Shown: positions 1 through 9,080 of the stretch, piece after piece | Position numbering within the stretch: position 1 is the stretch's first letter | Layout: every line of letters starts with the position of its first letter | Source: Microbacterium sp. lyk4-40-TSB-66 | GTDB taxonomy: Bacteria > Actinomycetota > Actinomycetes > Actinomycetales > Microbacteriaceae | Assembly (NCBI RefSeq): GCF_030209475.1 | Contig: NZ_JARVRW010000002.1 | Span: 434,001-498,000 of the forward strand | DNA: 64,000 bases | Direction of reading: 5' to 3' | The notes under the pieces: model-generated | The model's input: only the letters and a program-made list of their open reading frames with translations | Told to the model about the DNA's origin: nothing | Database searches by the model: none | Program-made: the position numbers and the translations under genes

Positions 1-353
1 ACGGATCCGACGTAGCGCCCATCTCGCTTCCGGATCGCCTGATGGGATACATCAAGGTGATCGCATCGACGAAGCTGCGACGCGGTGAATCCTTCACGTT
101 CACGTGGACGGGTACCGCGGATGAGCCCGGACGCTCCACCATCTGGCTGCAGCCGTCGATCCCGCTCCGTTTCGTCTTCGCATCCCCCGAGCCGGAGCAG
201 CTCGTCGGCGACTACCTGCGCGCCCTGGCCGATCAGGCCAACGCCGCGTCGGGTCTCGTCGTCGACGTGCGCACGTGGGAGAGCGCCGAAGAGGCGTCTC
301 ACGCACCGGCCCACGCCGCTCGCACCGCCGGACGCCCCGTCCGCGCCGCCTGA
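1..353 (+). CDS. DUF7882-like small protein, 5' end outside window
   Basis: The reading frame is open from base 3, and residues before the first ATG (base 42) already look like family sequence (a 'DRLMGYIKVI' stretch). The gene therefore probably starts upstream of the window, and the ATG at 42 is internal. The visible part contains 'KLRRGESF', then 'STIWLQPSIPLRF', a pattern I associate with short (about 100-residue) proteins found in many copies in Microbacteriaceae (DUF7882). The last 25 or so residues are Ala/Arg-rich and look like a poorly conserved tail. The function of the family is unknown to me. The family assignment is from memory of its pattern. Confidence 0.6.
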   Translation, partial: GSDVAPISLPDRLMGYIKVIASTKLRRGESFTFTWTGTADEPGRSTIWLQPSIPLRFVFASPEPEQLVGDYLRALADQANAASGLVVDVRTWESAEEASHAPAHAARTAGRPVRAA

Positions 354-450
354 GCCGAATCCGGCACGCGTACGGCCCGGCAGGCCCGGTCGTCGCAGCG
401 CGGGCTGATTCCCACCTCTGCCGCTCCTCCACCCGCAATAATGTGGGTGA

Positions 451-467
451 CGCGTGATATTCACGCG
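451..467. promoter_or_regulatory. Inverted repeat with embedded -10-like box
   Basis: A perfect inverted repeat, CGCGTGA-tat-TCACGCG, lies 19 nt before the GTG start at 486. It contains TGATAT (455-460), which would serve as a -10 element. This position suits an operator that covers the promoter of the downstream small gene. Binding by any regulator is inference. Confidence 0.4.
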
Positions 468-485
468 CATGGATCGGAGTGAGCC

Positions 486-833
486 GTGCCGGTACGACGC
501 CTTCTGAACAAGGATCTGCTCGAGGACTGGTTGGCCCAGTTCCGTGGGCTCGGCTACCTGACCGGCAGCGAGATCCGTCTGTTGGAGCAGGAGGACGAGA
601 CCGACCCCGACTCCGGCCTGATCGTCGTCGACCTCAGCGGTGCGAAGACCGTCACCTACCTGCAGCCGATCGCCGACGGAGACGGTGCGTGGAAGGCGAC
701 GATGGAAGCGCGCGACGCCACCATCGAGCTCGACGCCGTCGAACTAGTCAACCTCGGGAACGAGGTCGTCGTGCTCGGCGCACTGGTGTCGTTCCTCGAG
801 GTGAGGTCGAAGGCACTGCTCGCGGGCGGCTGA
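486..833 (+). CDS. Conserved hypothetical protein, 115 aa
   Basis: This is a short acidic protein starting at GTG 486, preceded by a purine-rich GGAGTGAG ribosome-binding site. It has no signal peptide, membrane segment or motif that I recognise. The N-terminal half (residues 1-45) is predicted to be helical and acidic ('LLEQEDETDPDSG'). The rest alternates hydrophobic and polar residues as expected for beta strands. A terminator-like hairpin follows 22 nt after the stop, so it looks monocistronic. Codon use matches its neighbours, so the frame is probably genuine. Confidence 0.6.
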   Translation: MPVRRLLNKDLLEDWLAQFRGLGYLTGSEIRLLEQEDETDPDSGLIVVDLSGAKTVTYLQPIADGDGAWKATMEARDATIELDAVELVNLGNEVVVLGALVSFLEVRSKALLAGG

Positions 834-855
834 CGAGTCACGGTCGCACGCTGAG

Positions 856-881
856 GGCACCCCGAAACGGGTGCCTTTCTT
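856..881 (+). terminator. Rho-independent terminator after the 115-aa gene
   Basis: The stem GGCACCC (856-862) pairs perfectly with GGGTGCC (869-875) across a 6-nt loop and is followed directly by TTTCTT. It lies 22 nt downstream of the stop at 833 and separates that gene from the GH59-like gene. Confidence 0.75.
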
Positions 882-1084
882 CATGTGACCCCGGCGACGG
901 TCGATCCTCTCGCGGCAGTCGGATCCGTGGACCCGAGACGACGCGGCCCGGACAGTACCAAAGGGCAATGTGCGAGTGCGTTCGATCCTGTTCGATACGG
1001 CTCGCTTCGCTTCCTCGCACCGCCGCCGTGTGGTCTGCTACCGACGACCCCCGAGTGGGCTTCCTTCAACGACGAGGATCTCCA

Positions 1085-4000
1085 ATGACGAAAGCGTCAT
1101 CAGCCCGGTCTGTGTGTGCCCTGGCAGTAGCTGCGGCGGTGGTGACGGGATCGCTCATCGCGCCCGTCACCGGTGCGGCCGCGGCGGGCGCCGACCCGGT
1201 TTCCGTCACCGTCGACGGCGCAGATGTCGCCGCGGCGGCACAGAACCGCAACGGCCTCACCTTCAAGGGCTTCGGTGTCCTGACCGCGAACTCGACGAGT
1301 GCACTGCTGCTCGATTACAAAGCGCAGCACCCGGAGAAGTACTGGGAGATGATCGAGACGCTGTTCGGCGGAGATCACCCCATCATGAACACGGTGAAGA
1401 TCGAGATGGGCAACGACAGGAACACCTCGACGGGCCCGAACCCCGCGACGATGCGCTCCCGGGACGAATACCCCAACATCCTCCGCGAGCCGGGGTTCCA
1501 GCTGGCGGCGGACGCCAAGCTGGTCGCGCACGGCGACGTGCACGTCAGCATCCTCCGCTGGCAGCGCCCGACCTGGGTGACGAACCACCAGGACCAATAC
1601 ATCTGGTTCAAGAACACCGTCCTCACCGCGTACCGCGAACTCGGGGTCATGGTCGACTCCATCAACCCGGACACGAACGAGACCACCAGCCCGGAGATCC
1701 AGCTGTACAAGGATTTCTCGTCGTGGCTGCGCAACGACACCACCGGGTATCAGGGCGCGAGCTCCACCGACCCCAACAACGGCTTCGCCTCGGAGGAGGA
1801 ACGTCGGCTCTACACCGCCATCGAGACCATCGCCGCGGACACCGTCGGGACACCTCCCGTGTCCTTCGGCAACGCGATGACCGCGCCGGCCGATGCCTCC
1901 CTCCGAGACGCTGTGGACGTCGTCGGCTTCCATTACTCCAGTGCCGACGACAGCGCCGGCAACATGAAGAAGGTCGCTGAGCAGCTCGACAAGGAAGTCT
2001 GGAACTCCGAGGGCCAGTCGACGTTCTCCAACTCCGCAGACCGCCCGAACAATACCAACAGCAATGAACAGGGCGGCGTGGGGACGCAGTTCGGCGGGAC
2101 GAACAGCGCCCTCGAGATGGGCAACTGGGTGACGACCGGCTTCGCCGCGTCGCGGCGCACGCTGAACATCTTCCAGCCCGTCATCGGTTCGTTCTACGAC
2201 GGCTTCCAGTACTCCTCGAAGGAGTTGGTGAACGCTCGCGAACCATGGTCGGGATGGATGTATTACGACGGCGGACTTTCTGTCATCGAGCACTTCACGC
2301 AGTTCGCCGAACTCGGCTGGGAGAACGAGGACAACACCGCGGGTGTCTGGCGCGCCATTCCGAAGGCGTCAGGCTCCGAACTCGGCACCGGCAATCCGCC
2401 GAGCGGTGCCCGAGCGGGAGGGGCGTCGTATACGACGCTCGCCGCTCCGGACGCCTCGGATTTCTCCACCGTCATCATCAACGACAGCACCTTCACCAAG
2501 ACGTACCGCGTCACGACGAAGGACCTCGGCCTCGGGACGGACAAGACGGCCGAGCTGTGGGAGACACGAGCAGCAGACCCCGGCGACGCGTACGACGCCA
2601 ACTACCTCGTGCCGGTCGCGGAGATCCAGCCCGACGGGAACTCGACCTACACCGTGCAGGTCAAACCGTTCTCGGCCGCGACGCTCACCACCTTGGACCA
2701 CGCGACCGTGACCGACGGCGGCTCCCTCACGGCCAAGGACGGGTTCGGCAGCTCGCTTCCCTCGAGCCCCGAGTACACCGCCCCGGACGGTGGTCGCGAC
2801 GTGCTCGACACGGATGCGAGCGGCGCCGTCAACGGCGTGACCGACGACGACATCCTCTACGCGGACGATTTCCAGTACGCCCAGCAGGGCGACATCAAGA
2901 GCTACGACCCGGAGACCCGTCAGCTCATCGATACGGATGAGAGCTTCCTCGAGAGCCGCGGCGCACGTCCCCAGCCGCAGGGCACCCCCAGCACACAACA
3001 GGAGGACCTGGGGGCGACGCCGAGGTACACGAATGACACGAACGGTGCGTTCGAATCGGTGACGACGTCCGACCCCGCGCACAGCCGCGTCCTGCGTCAG
3101 CAGGTCGGTCCCGGAATGAACGGCGGAGCCTGGAACGGCGGCGACCCGAAGACCACCATCGGCGACGCCCGTTGGGCCAACTACACCGTCTCCACGGACG
3201 TCCTGTTCGAAGCCGCGGGCGCGCAGTACGCGACCGTCGGCGCACGGCAGCAGGGGGGCACCGCCAACGGTCAGAACGTCTCGGCCGCGGAGTTGAAGGT
3301 CGACCCGACCGGCGCGTGGACGTTCATGCGCTTCGGAACGACCCTCGCCAGCGGCACGGTGGCCAACACCCCCGCCGTCGCCTTCAAGGCCGGCGCCGGC
3401 TCGTGGAACAACATCGCGGTCAAGGTGGCGGGGGCGGTCTACACGGCGTACATCAACGGGATCGAGGTGTCCACGTTCACCGACACCGCGCCTCAGTCGG
3501 CTGGCCGAATCCAACTGGGTTCGAGCTTCACCTTCGTCCAATTCGACAATCTGAAGGTGCAGACCGTCCCCGGATACACGCCGTACTACAGCTCGATCAT
3601 CGACGGCATGCACCAGACCCGCTGGGACGACAGCTCGCTCCCCGTCCTCGCGTTCGACTCGAAGTGGAGTCACGTGAACGGGCAGGGCATGTTCGAGTGG
3701 CAGCGCACGGCATCCAAGAGCACCGCCAAGGGTGCCACGATGTCTTATTCGTTCACCGGCACCGGACTCGACATCATCGGGACCAACCCCGGCTCCGCAA
3801 CGCTCGACGTGACCGTCGACGGGGCCGCCCTCGCCGCAGCCGTGCCCACGTGGTCGGCCGGAAGCGAGCGCACGACCTTCCAGCTCCGCGGACTCCCGAA
3901 CGGCGAGCACACGGTCGCGCTGTCGACGGCGAACGACAACTCCCTCAACGTCGACGCGGTCGGGGTGATCCAGGCGACGGCATCCTCGTCGCGGGTCGAC

Positions 4001-5932
4001 ACCACCGCATTGGCGAAGACCATCGACGCGGTCGACGAGGCGGTGGAGACCGACTACACCCCCGAGACCTGGACCGTCTTCTCCACTGCCCTGAGCACCG
4101 GCCGCGCCGCCGTCGCGGACCCCGTCGCCTTCGGTCTCGATGCGGAGGGGGCGTCGGCTGTGGGCGCTCGCCTCTTGGCGGCCAGCGACCAGCTGACCCC
4201 GAAGGACGTCAGCACCGACGTCGTCGATCTCGGTGCCGTGAGCATCGCCTCGACGGATCGCACCCTGCCCCGAACGGTCGGACTGAACGGCGCGGACACC
4301 CCCGTCACGTGGACGCAGGGATCGATCGCGGGGGCCGCGGGAACCGCCGAGCTCTCCAGCTTCGTCGCGACCGGACGGTCCTCCGAGAAGCTGTCCACGG
4401 GCGTCTACCAGCGGATCACGGCGCGGGTCCTGGTCGTTCCCTCCGACCTGGAGTACTTCATCGACTCCGGCTCCAGCGGCAACGCGGCGGGGTCTGCGTA
4501 CGCGGCCGTGGCGGGGCGGGATGGCCTGCGCAACGACAGCGCGGACCAGAAGTGGGACGGCAAGGCCGCCGGTAAGACGTGGGGATACGCGACCACGGCC
4601 ACGGCTCTCGCCGCCGGCACCGCACAGGATTGGACGTCGTCGTGGGTGGGGGCGGACTTCAACAAGCCCGTCACGTACTACCTGACGCTTCCCGCGGGCT
4701 CCTACAACATCGGCGCCGTCCAGGCGCCGCGGGCGGGGCTGACGACCAACTTCTACGCCAAGGTCACCGCAGGCTCGTCCACGAACACCACGTCCGCCGT
4801 CTCGCAGGGCGCCGCCACGACCATTTCGCAGCCGGTGACGGTGGCCACCGAGACCATCGTCGCCGTGGAGGTCGGAACGACGGGCACATCGGGTTACAAC
4901 GCCCGGCTCGCTCTGCTGTACGTGCAGAGCGTGCCGCGCGACGTCGGCATCCAGGGTGCCCTCGGGCTCGCGGACCCCCTCCCCGCCACGGTCGAGATCG
5001 ACGGATCGCCGAAGACGGTGGAGTGGGACGCCGATTCCGCCGCGAAACCGCGCAGCGAATACGCGAAGCTCGTCCTCTCGGGGCGTCTGTCCGACGGGGG
5101 CCAGCGAGTGGTGGCCTCCTACGAGATCGTTCCGGCCGGCCTCGTGTACTACATCGACTCGGGCACCGGCGGGGCGGAGTCCCCGCAGTACGCGGCGGTG
5201 AAGAAGTCGGTGCCGGGTCTGATCAACGACAAGGTCGATCAGGTCTCGACCGCACCCACCCAGTGGGGCTACATCGCCGACGGGACGAAGGTGAAGGGCA
5301 GCACGGACATCCGAGACAAGTTCTCGACGGGGCTCTATCAGGACACGACGAAGATGACGTACCGGTTGGCTCTGGATGCGGGAACCTACGCGCTCACGGG
5401 AGGGTTCACCGAGTGGTGGGGCCTGAACCGCACCATGAACCACACCGTCTCCGCCCAGGGTGTCGAACTGGCCAAGGGCAACGTCCCGCTGTCAGCGACG
5501 AACACGCCCCTCTCCTCGACGCTCACCTTCACCCTGAAGGAGGCGACGACCGTGGAGTACGTGATCACCAACGAGGGGGCCGGAGGTGAGAAGCCCGTGA
5601 TCTCGTGGCTGGCCGTCGCGGACGTGACCCCGCCCGCCCCCGAGCTGGACGTCGCGGTGACCACGAGCAGTCGCTGCGTGGCCGGAAAGGTCCTCGTCAC
5701 GGCGACGGCCGCCAACGACGAGTCCGTACGGGCGACCGTGACGGTGACCACCCCCTGGGGCAAGAAGGACTTCGGCACCCTCGAACCGGGCAAGAAGGCA
5801 TCGGCGGCGTTCAGCACGCGCGCCGCATCCATCCCCGCGCAGACGGTGACGATGACCGCCGACGCCGAGATCGACGGGGAGAAGGTGCAGCTCAGCGAGG
5901 AGGTCGATGTGGCCGCGGCGAGCTGCCGATGA
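1085..5932 (+). CDS. Secreted GH59-like glycoside hydrolase, multidomain, 1615 aa
   Basis: This is a secreted retaining glycosidase related to GH59 galactocerebrosidases. ATG 1085 is preferred over the longer frame because it opens a classical signal peptide (residues 1 to about 34, ending in an Ala-rich stretch) and follows a GAGG site. The catalytic half shows the clan GH-A pair: acid/base E199 in 'DTNETT' and nucleophile E309 in 'WNSEG'. Further on is 'EPWSG', followed by 'HFTQFAELGW', as in GH59. A lectin-like beta region lies at about 587-835 and a FIVAR-like helical region at about 970-1045. Two copies of an unassigned module follow, with 'YFIDSGSSG' near 1123 and 'YYIDSGTGG' near 1354. 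There is no LPxTG anchor. The substrate is unproven; the neighbouring uronate genes suggest a beta-galactoside or similar side chain on an acidic glycan. Confidence 0.8.
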   Translation: MTKASSARSVCALAVAAAVVTGSLIAPVTGAAAAGADPVSVTVDGADVAAAAQNRNGLTFKGFGVLTANSTSALLLDYKAQHPEKYWEMIETLFGGDHPIMNTVKIEMGNDRNTSTGPNPATMRSRDEYPNILREPGFQLAADAKLVAHGDVHVSILRWQRPTWVTNHQDQYIWFKNTVLTAYRELGVMVDSINPDTNETTSPEIQLYKDFSSWLRNDTTGYQGASSTDPNNGFASEEERRLYTAIETIAADTVGTPPVSFGNAMTAPADASLRDAVDVVGFHYSSADDSAGNMKKVAEQLDKEVWNSEGQSTFSNSADRPNNTNSNEQGGVGTQFGGTNSALEMGNWVTTGFAASRRTLNIFQPVIGSFYDGFQYSSKELVNAREPWSGWMYYDGGLSVIEHFTQFAELGWENEDNTAGVWRAIPKASGSELGTGNPPSGARAGGASYTTLAAPDASDFSTVIINDSTFTKTYRVTTKDLGLGTDKTAELWETRAADPGDAYDANYLVPVAEIQPDGNSTYTVQVKPFSAATLTTLDHATVTDGGSLTAKDGFGSSLPSSPEYTAPDGGRDVLDTDASGAVNGVTDDDILYADDFQYAQQGDIKSYDPETRQLIDTDESFLESRGARPQPQGTPSTQQEDLGATPRYTNDTNGAFESVTTSDPAHSRVLRQQVGPGMNGGAWNGGDPKTTIGDARWANYTVSTDVLFEAAGAQYATVGARQQGGTANGQNVSAAELKVDPTGAWTFMRFGTTLASGTVANTPAVAFKAGAGSWNNIAVKVAGAVYTAYINGIEVSTFTDTAPQSAGRIQLGSSFTFVQFDNLKVQTVPGYTPYYSSIIDGMHQTRWDDSSLPVLAFDSKWSHVNGQGMFEWQRTASKSTAKGATMSYSFTGTGLDIIGTNPGSATLDVTVDGAALAAAVPTWSAGSERTTFQLRGLPNGEHTVALSTANDNSLNVDAVGVIQATASSSRVDTTALAKTIDAVDEAVETDYTPETWTVFSTALSTGRAAVADPVAFGLDAEGASAVGARLLAASDQLTPKDVSTDVVDLGAVSIASTDRTLPRTVGLNGADTPVTWTQGSIAGAAGTAELSSFVATGRSSEKLSTGVYQRITARVLVVPSDLEYFIDSGSSGNAAGSAYAAVAGRDGLRNDSADQKWDGKAAGKTWGYATTATALAAGTAQDWTSSWVGADFNKPVTYYLTLPAGSYNIGAVQAPRAGLTTNFYAKVTAGSSTNTTSAVSQGAATTISQPVTVATETIVAVEVGTTGTSGYNARLALLYVQSVPRDVGIQGALGLADPLPATVEIDGSPKTVEWDADSAAKPRSEYAKLVLSGRLSDGGQRVVASYEIVPAGLVYYIDSGTGGAESPQYAAVKKSVPGLINDKVDQVSTAPTQWGYIADGTKVKGSTDIRDKFSTGLYQDTTKMTYRLALDAGTYALTGGFTEWWGLNRTMNHTVSAQGVELAKGNVPLSATNTPLSSTLTFTLKEATTVEYVITNEGAGGEKPVISWLAVADVTPPAPELDVAVTTSSRCVAGKVLVTATAANDESVRATVTVTTPWGKKDFGTLEPGKKASAAFSTRAASIPAQTVTMTADAEIDGEKVQLSEEVDVAAASCR

Positions 5933-5956
5933 GAGGGGACACTCCTCGATGACGAC

Positions 5957-5992
5957 GAGGCCCTGCCGGTGGGCGACCAGCGGCAGGGCCTC
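5957..5992 (+). terminator. Strong hairpin after the GH59-like gene
   Basis: A 12-bp perfect stem, GAGGCCCTGCCG (5957-5968) with CGGCAGGGCCTC (5981-5992), has a 12-nt loop and begins 24 nt after the stop at 5932. It has no good U-tract, but its size and place fit a terminator or a 3' mRNA-stabilising hairpin. Confidence 0.6.
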
Positions 5993-6153
5993 ACGTCTGT
6001 CGGCCCGCAGACCCGCAGCGGGAACGAGTCGACGGATGCGACAGAGTGCGGTCACGGGGCGAGACGTCCGACTGCCGGGAGGAGGCCTTCGATCACGATC
6101 GGAAGTGTTCGACCGCCTCTGCATAGACTCGAACGCGTGGACGAGGAGGTCCG

Positions 6154-7296
6154 ATGGACGCACGCAACGGTGCAGCACCGGCCTTCGGACTGTCCCGCCA
6201 GGAGCGCATCCTGGACGAACTTCGCCAGTACGGCTCCGTGCGCGTATCGGAGTTGAGCAAACTGCTCGGTGTCGCCGAACTGACCGTGCGGCGCGACATC
6301 TCCCGTCTCGCTGATCGCGGGCTGCTCACCCGCGTCCACGGCGGCGCCACGCTGCGCAGCAGGCTCGATTCGTCCGTGCCGCGCGCCGGCATCGTCGCGG
6401 AGACGCCGCTCTTCCGGATCGGCATGGTGGTGCCGTCGCTCACCTACTACTGGCCCCAGATCATCATCGGGGCTCGTGCCGCGGCGACCACCGGCGGCTC
6501 CCAACTCATCCTTCGTGCAGCGAGCTACTCGTCGGCGGACCAGCGGCGCCAGATCACCTCCCTGATCGGATCCGGGTACCTCCACGGGCTCATCGTTGCG
6601 CCCAACGCCTCGGGTCCGGACGGGATCGCTCTGCTGCACTGGCTGGCATCCCTCCCCATACCGGTCGTCCTTGCGGAGCGGCGGGCCCCGTCCTCGCTTG
6701 CGCTGACGTCGCTGGAATGGGCGACGACGGACCACACGCACGGGGGGATCTTGGCGGGCGAGTACCTGGCCTCGCTCGGGCACACCCGCGTGGGGTTGGT
6801 GACCTCGGTCGACTCCCCCACCTCCGCGCCGCTGCGACGGGGATGGGAACGGGCGGTGAGCGACCTCGGCCTGACCAGCCTCGTGGACCAGGACCTCGCC
6901 CTCGAGGCGATGGAGGGCCCCGACCGCGACGACGTCATTCAGCTCCTGCTCGCGCGGTGCGCGTCGACCGGAACGACGGCACTCCTGATCCACTCGGACC
7001 GTCAGGCGGTCCTGGTGCAGCAATCCGCGCGGGACAACGGCTGGGAGGTCCCCGACGACCTCGCCATCATGGCCTACGACGACGAGGTGGCCGAGAGCGC
7101 CGAGCCGCCGATCACGGCGCTCCGCCCTCCGAAGCAGGACGTGGGGAGAGTGGCCGTCGAACTGATGTTGGGACGACTGACCGGCGGGGCGACACGACCG
7201 CGACAGCACACGTTCCTGCTCCCGGAACTGAAGGCGCGCGGATCCACCGCGACGCGCACCGCGCACACCGCCGGCGCGTCCGTCGACGCCCCCTGA
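6154..7296 (+). CDS. DeoR-HTH / LacI-sugar-binding hybrid transcription regulator (copy 1)
   Basis: Residues 14-65 form a DeoR-type winged helix ('SVRVSELSKLLGV', then 'LTVRRDIS' and 'RVHGGA'). From about residue 85 to 360 the protein is a LacI/RbsB-type periplasmic-binding-like domain ('GMVVPSLTYYWPQI'; 'MAYDDEVAE', then the LacI-like 'ITALRPPKQDVGRVAVELM'). The family presumably senses a sugar or uronate and represses the nearby locus. GAGGAGG precedes the ATG. It is paralogous to the regulator at 22425, and the two flank the catabolic operon. It is convergent with the operon's last gene, whose stop is only 12 nt away. Whether it represses or activates is not visible. Confidence 0.85.
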   Translation: MDARNGAAPAFGLSRQERILDELRQYGSVRVSELSKLLGVAELTVRRDISRLADRGLLTRVHGGATLRSRLDSSVPRAGIVAETPLFRIGMVVPSLTYYWPQIIIGARAAATTGGSQLILRAASYSSADQRRQITSLIGSGYLHGLIVAPNASGPDGIALLHWLASLPIPVVLAERRAPSSLALTSLEWATTDHTHGGILAGEYLASLGHTRVGLVTSVDSPTSAPLRRGWERAVSDLGLTSLVDQDLALEAMEGPDRDDVIQLLLARCASTGTTALLIHSDRQAVLVQQSARDNGWEVPDDLAIMAYDDEVAESAEPPITALRPPKQDVGRVAVELMLGRLTGGATRPRQHTFLLPELKARGSTATRTAHTAGASVDAP

Positions 7297-7307
7297 GGGC
7301 GCTCCAC

Positions 7308-9068
7308 TCACCACCCCATGATGTGCAGGCCGGAACGGGTGATCCGCAGGGCCGGCTCCGGCCGGTGCACGCCCCTCGGTCGATAACCGAGATGCGAGGA
7401 CTCTCCGAGGATGTCGGCGAGGTACCAGATGATCGCGAGCCACATCTCCGTCCCCTGCAGGCTGCACATCCCCTCGTCTGCGGTGTCGCGCAGGCGGAAT
7501 GCGAACCCGCGCGACGGCGAGGACATCGAGAGGGCGTGCTCGAGCACCCGCCGGGCGAGGTCCTGCGCCTCGTCGAACCGGTGGAGCGCTCCGCGGGTGA
7601 GCCACAGTGGGTGGATGACGTCGAGTACATTGCAGGCGTCGTAGGTCTCCGCGGTGAAGTAGGCATCATCGGCCGCGTGTTCCAGGACGGTGTCGATGGT
7701 GGCGCGCGGATGCGGAAGCGGGATGCCGAACTGCGCGAAGGTTCCGCGGGTCGTCCGATAGGAACCGTTCACGAGCAGCAGAAGGTCGCCTCCGGATGCC
7801 GGATCGCCCCACATTCCGGTATCGGGGTCCGCGCGGGTGCCGAGCCATCCGAAGAGGCTCTCGACGGCGCCGGGGAGAACGGGTCGTCCGGAGCGAAGCG
7901 CCCAGTGCAGCGCCGTCCCCAGGGCGTCGACGCGATGCCCCGCGTGCCAGGGGTCGATCCGCCAGGGGAGGGACTCGCAGAAGTCCACGATGTCCGCGGG
8001 TGACATCCGCGTCGCTTCCGTGATCGGGTGGGGCAGCTGCCCCCGCAGCAGATCGGTCGCATAACCGACGCTCAGGACGTGGTAGGCCGCATCGGCATCG
8101 GCGAAGGCCGCGCCGGGCGGGACCCAGAATCCGGTGGAGGGGATGCGCCCATCGGACTCGGCGGCCGCGAACACCGCGCTGAACGGGGTGCCGAACGCGG
8201 TGGAGGGGATGCGCCCGTCGGGCCGCTGCGCCGAGGCCAGTCGGGCTCGGTGCTCGTGTGCGGTCAACGGCGGCGGGGCGCACGGAAGAAGCAGACCGGC
8301 AACCTCGATGGCGTCGCAGTGAGCGCGCAGCGATGGTTCCGCACCGGGCCGATCGACATAGGCACCCGCCTCCGCGTCCCACGCGCGGGCCAAGAGGGCC
8401 TCGGCCTCCAGGCGGGACTGCTCGGCGAAATCCCGCAGGCGGTCGACCAGATCGCGGGGGCATGAGGTCGCCCCGTCGGCGGGGGCCACCCGCCAGCGGA
8501 GCAACTTGGCCGGGTTACCTCCCACGATCGCCCCGGAGGGGACGTCCTTCGTCACCACGGCGCCGGCGGCGAGCACCGAGTGGGCGCCGACTCTGACACC
8601 GTCGAGGACGACGACGTGGGAACCGATCCAGACGTCGTCTTCGACGACGATGCCCTTCGACGTGAGCGGCTGCTGGAAGACCGGGGTCCCCGGTGTCATC
8701 GAGTGGTTGAACCCGAGGAGGGAGGTGTGCGCCCCGATGCGTACACCCGCGCCCAGGCGAACGCGCCCACGGATGACGGTGTACGGGTTAATGCTGCAGT
8801 CGCTCCCGGCGACGAGTTCGCCCGTCAGGTACGCACCGGCAGCGACGTACGAGCGTTCACCGAGGTGCAGGACGTCGTTGTCGACCGCCGCGGTGTCCGC
8901 CACGAACGAATCGTGCGCGAATATGCGGTCGCCCCGCTCCGCCAAGGCATGCAGGCGCTCACGCTGGGATCGCTTCGCGTCGTCGGAGGCCGACTGCCAG
9001 AAGGACCACGGCGAGAAGTCCAGCGTGTCGACACCACCATGTTCACCCATGCGCCCGGCCTCCCCCAT
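7308..9068 (-). CDS. Hexapeptide-repeat acyltransferase fused to a C-terminal toroid-like domain
   Basis: The 586 residues combine two parts. The first 190 or so are a left-handed beta-helix acyltransferase of the LacA/NodL type ('LGFNHSMTPG' carries the probable catalytic His; 'VWIGSHVVVLDGV', then 'AAGAVVTKDVP' and 'GGNPAKLL'). Residues 210-586 form a second, mostly alpha-helical domain with repeated helix pairs and conserved Trp/Asp positions ('PDTGMWGDP'; 'DACNVLDVIHPLW'). It resembles an alpha/alpha-toroid, but I cannot name a family. It is the last gene of the uronate operon, 12 nt after eda. It could O-acetylate an oligosaccharide, with the second part binding or cutting it. That role is inference. 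The start could also be the second Met, at 9050. Confidence 0.7.
   Translation of the reverse strand: MGEAGRMGEHGGVDTLDFSPWSFWQSASDDAKRSQRERLHALAERGDRIFAHDSFVADTAAVDNDVLHLGERSYVAAGAYLTGELVAGSDCSINPYTVIRGRVRLGAGVRIGAHTSLLGFNHSMTPGTPVFQQPLTSKGIVVEDDVWIGSHVVVLDGVRVGAHSVLAAGAVVTKDVPSGAIVGGNPAKLLRWRVAPADGATSCPRDLVDRLRDFAEQSRLEAEALLARAWDAEAGAYVDRPGAEPSLRAHCDAIEVAGLLLPCAPPPLTAHEHRARLASAQRPDGRIPSTAFGTPFSAVFAAAESDGRIPSTGFWVPPGAAFADADAAYHVLSVGYATDLLRGQLPHPITEATRMSPADIVDFCESLPWRIDPWHAGHRVDALGTALHWALRSGRPVLPGAVESLFGWLGTRADPDTGMWGDPASGGDLLLLVNGSYRTTRGTFAQFGIPLPHPRATIDTVLEHAADDAYFTAETYDACNVLDVIHPLWLTRGALHRFDEAQDLARRVLEHALSMSSPSRGFAFRLRDTADEGMCSLQGTEMWLAIIWYLADILGESSHLGYRPRGVHRPEPALRITRSGLHIMGW
8133..8216. 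repeat. 66-bp tandem duplication inside the acyltransferase-fusion gene
   Basis: An exact 18-bp sequence beginning GGTGGAGGGG occurs at 8133-8150 and again at 8199-8216, one 66-bp period apart. In the protein this gives two consecutive 22-residue units, each starting DGRIPST ('DGRIPSTAFGTP' and 'DGRIPSTGFWVP'). The rest of each unit has diverged, so this is an old in-frame duplication, not an assembly error. Confidence 0.8.
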
Positions 9069-9080
9069 CCGTTGCGACGA

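Noticed and set aside
479..1084. Extension of the GH59-like gene to a start near 479 (frame open for 1817 codons)
   Set aside because: The added 202 codons are Arg-rich, overlap the 115-aa gene and a terminator, and precede a perfect signal peptide at 1085.
2369..5443. Long minus-strand open frame (1024 codons) opposite the GH59-like gene
   Set aside because: It is Arg/Gly/Val-rich low-complexity translation, typical antisense shadow of a GC-rich gene, with no domain pattern.
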